Source of the DNA: Chloroflexota bacterium
GTDB taxonomy: Bacteria; Chloroflexota; Dehalococcoidia; SM23-28-2
Direction of reading: 5' to 3'
NCBI GenBank assembly: GCA_030691665.1
Contig: JAUYDU010000112.1
Span: 1 to 6,950, forward strand
DNA length: 6,950 bases
The position numbers were made by a program, and so were the translations under genes. Positions 5,792 to 6,950 of this stretch are shown piece by piece (within the stretch, counting starts at the first letter, position 1; each line of letters starts with the position of its first letter). Below the pieces are notes generated by a model that saw nothing but the letters and a program-made list of their open reading frames with translations, had not been told where the DNA came from and did not search any database.

Positions 5792-6727
5792 ATGCCGCTG
5801 AAGCAAGTACTAGAGATATGGGACCTCTTGGACAGCCCAACGGCCGACGGCGAAAAGGTGAAACGCCTGCTGGAGACCAGGGGCTGCACTGCCGTGTACT
5901 GGGAGGAGGTCGTCGGCCCCAGGGGTAGCACCGATTTCGTCAAGGCAGTATTCCCCGGCGTCAGGGGCAAGCGGTTGGGCGGAGAAGCGCCCACCCTAGG
6001 CGTCGTCGGCAGGCTCGGAGGGGTCGGTGCCCGGCCTGAGGTCATCGGCCTCGTGTCCGACGCCGACGGGGCCATCGCGGCCCTCGCCCTGGCCTTGAAG
6101 CTCGCCGACATGAACACCGCTGGCGACAGGTTGGCCGGGGACGTCATCATCGCCACTCACGTCTGCCCCGATGCCCCCACCCATCCCCATTACCCGGTGC
6201 CCTTCATGGGGTCGCCCGTGGACATGGCCGTCATGAATCGCCACGAGGTCGACCCCGCCATGGACGCCATCCTCTCCATTGACACCACCAAGGGCAACCG
6301 CATGATTAATAAGCGGGGGTTCGCTATCTCACCGACGGTCAAGGACGGCTACATCCTTCGGGCCGCCGACGACCTCCTGGACATCATGCAGATCACCACC
6401 GGGCAACTACCGGCGGTGTTCGCCCTCGCCACCCAGGATATCACCCCTTACGGTAACCACCTGCACCACATAAACAGCATCCTGCAGCCCAGCGTTGCTA
6501 CGATAGCGCCCGTGGTCGGGGTCGCCATCACCGCCGAGGTCCCTGTGCCCGGTTGCGCCACAGGGGCGAGCCACCCTGGGGACGTCGAGCTTGCCACCCG
6601 CTACTGCCTGGAGGTCGCCAAGGCCTTCACCGCAGGCAACTGCCGGTTCTACGACCCGGTGGAGTACGACCGCCTGCAGACCCTGTATGGGAGCATGGCC
6701 CACCTGAGGACCCAAGGCAAGGCATGA
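5792..6727 (+). CDS. DUF1177 family protein, possible metal-dependent enzyme
   Basis: A 311-residue soluble protein that looks like a full-length member of the uncharacterised DUF1177 family. Recognisable conserved blocks are STDFVKAVFPG (46-56), APTLGVVGRLGGVGARPEVI (66-85), SDADGA (89-94), THVCPDAPTHPH (122-133), PFMGSPVDM (137-145), LSIDTTKGNR (161-170), GFAISPTVKDGYI (176-188), TQDITPYGNHLHHINSI (214-230) and PGCATGASHPGD (253-264). The density of Asp and His in these blocks (D90, D92, H123, D127, H131, H133, D144, D164, H223, H225, H226, H261) resembles a metal-binding hydrolase or lyase, but no known catalytic signature is evident to me. There is no signal peptide or membrane segment. 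It is preceded by a strong ribosome binding site and overlaps the next gene by ATGA. Its linkage to racemase and DUF917 genes suggests a step in the same pathway. Reaction unknown. Confidence 0.85.
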   Translation: MPLKQVLEIWDLLDSPTADGEKVKRLLETRGCTAVYWEEVVGPRGSTDFVKAVFPGVRGKRLGGEAPTLGVVGRLGGVGARPEVIGLVSDADGAIAALALALKLADMNTAGDRLAGDVIIATHVCPDAPTHPHYPVPFMGSPVDMAVMNRHEVDPAMDAILSIDTTKGNRMINKRGFAISPTVKDGYILRAADDLLDIMQITTGQLPAVFALATQDITPYGNHLHHINSILQPSVATIAPVVGVAITAEVPVPGCATGASHPGDVELATRYCLEVAKAFTAGNCRFYDPVEYDRLQTLYGSMAHLRTQGKA

Positions 6728-6950
6728 AAGCCCAGGTAGCCCTGACCGTCAGCGAGGGCAAACGGCTGATCGCCCGTGCCATCTCCTGTCTGCCTGAAGT
6801 CAGAGAGGCGCTGGCATGCGGCCTAATCCTGCTCAAAGGGGGCAGCACCGTGTCGGCGGTGGCCGAGGAGCTTTGTGACAGGAGCCTACGCCTGTCGGGC
6901 CGCATCAGCCCGAGGGGGACGGTCTCCGCGCGCCGCAAGGGCACGGGGGC
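6724..6950 (+). CDS. Unrecognised protein, N-terminal 75 residues, runs off the window
   Basis: The ATG at 6724 overlaps the DUF1177 stop codon as ATGA, with AAGG six bases upstream. The frame is open to the window end, so the gene is 3'-truncated. The visible part reads as a soluble alpha/beta protein: MKAQVALTVSEGKRLIARAI, then LPEVREALACGLILLKGGST (24-43), VSAVAEEL (44-51), and a basic stretch GRISPRGTVSARRKG (59-73). The pattern of a helix with an EGKRLIA motif followed by a strand and a GGST loop suggests a nucleotide- or phosphate-type binding loop, but I cannot assign a family. Overlap with the upstream gene makes it part of the same translational unit and probably the same pathway. 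Confidence 0.75.
   Translation, partial: MKAQVALTVSEGKRLIARAISCLPEVREALACGLILLKGGSTVSAVAEELCDRSLRLSGRISPRGTVSARRKGTG

Noticed and set aside
1..6950. CRISPR array, tRNA or rRNA genes, attachment sites
   Set aside because: No regularly spaced direct repeats, no tRNA-like cloverleaf sequence and no rRNA sequence were noticed; the window is almost fully occupied by protein-coding genes.

Overview
The window is a high-GC bacterial segment with densely packed genes, GTG as well as ATG starts, purine-rich ribosome binding sites and frequent AGG arginine codons. Together with the gene content (a PucR regulator, an OPT transporter, DUF917 and DUF1177), this suggests a high-GC Bacillota lineage such as Symbiobacterium-, Limnochorda- or Thermaerobacter-like organisms. 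An actinobacterium is also possible. This placement is an inference; no taxonomic marker lies in the window.

Layout: (1) 1-516 is the right-hand part of an IS3-family insertion sequence. It holds the C-terminal part of the DDE transposase and a recognisable right terminal inverted repeat. The second catalytic aspartate reads as alanine, so this copy is probably inactive. (2) 570-2285 encodes a PucR-family transcriptional regulator. (3) A short intergenic region (2286-2383) holds a 10-bp quasi-palindrome next to a -10-like box and is the best candidate for the control region of the downstream genes. (4) 2384-3955 encodes an OPT/YSL-family membrane transporter. (5) 3956-4038 holds a perfect 15-bp stem-loop without a U-tract, a second small stem-loop and a run of eight G in the ribosome binding site. 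(6) 4039-6950 is a tight run of an Asp/Glu/hydantoin racemase-like protein, a DUF917 protein (overlapping by ATGA), a DUF1177 protein, and the start of an unrecognised protein (again overlapping by ATGA) that runs off the window.

All genes lie on the + strand. The reading offered here is a regulated uptake-and-catabolism locus. PucR would sense a small nitrogenous compound, OPT would import a peptide-like or chelated compound, and the racemase, DUF917 and DUF1177 proteins would process it. The racemase resembles hydantoin racemases, and the DUF917 family has been linked to S-methyl-thiohydantoin desulfuration. A cyclic amide, (thio)hydantoin or modified-peptide substrate is therefore plausible but unproven. 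DUF1177 and the last gene have no function I can name, which makes this cluster the part of the window most likely to hold undescribed biochemistry.
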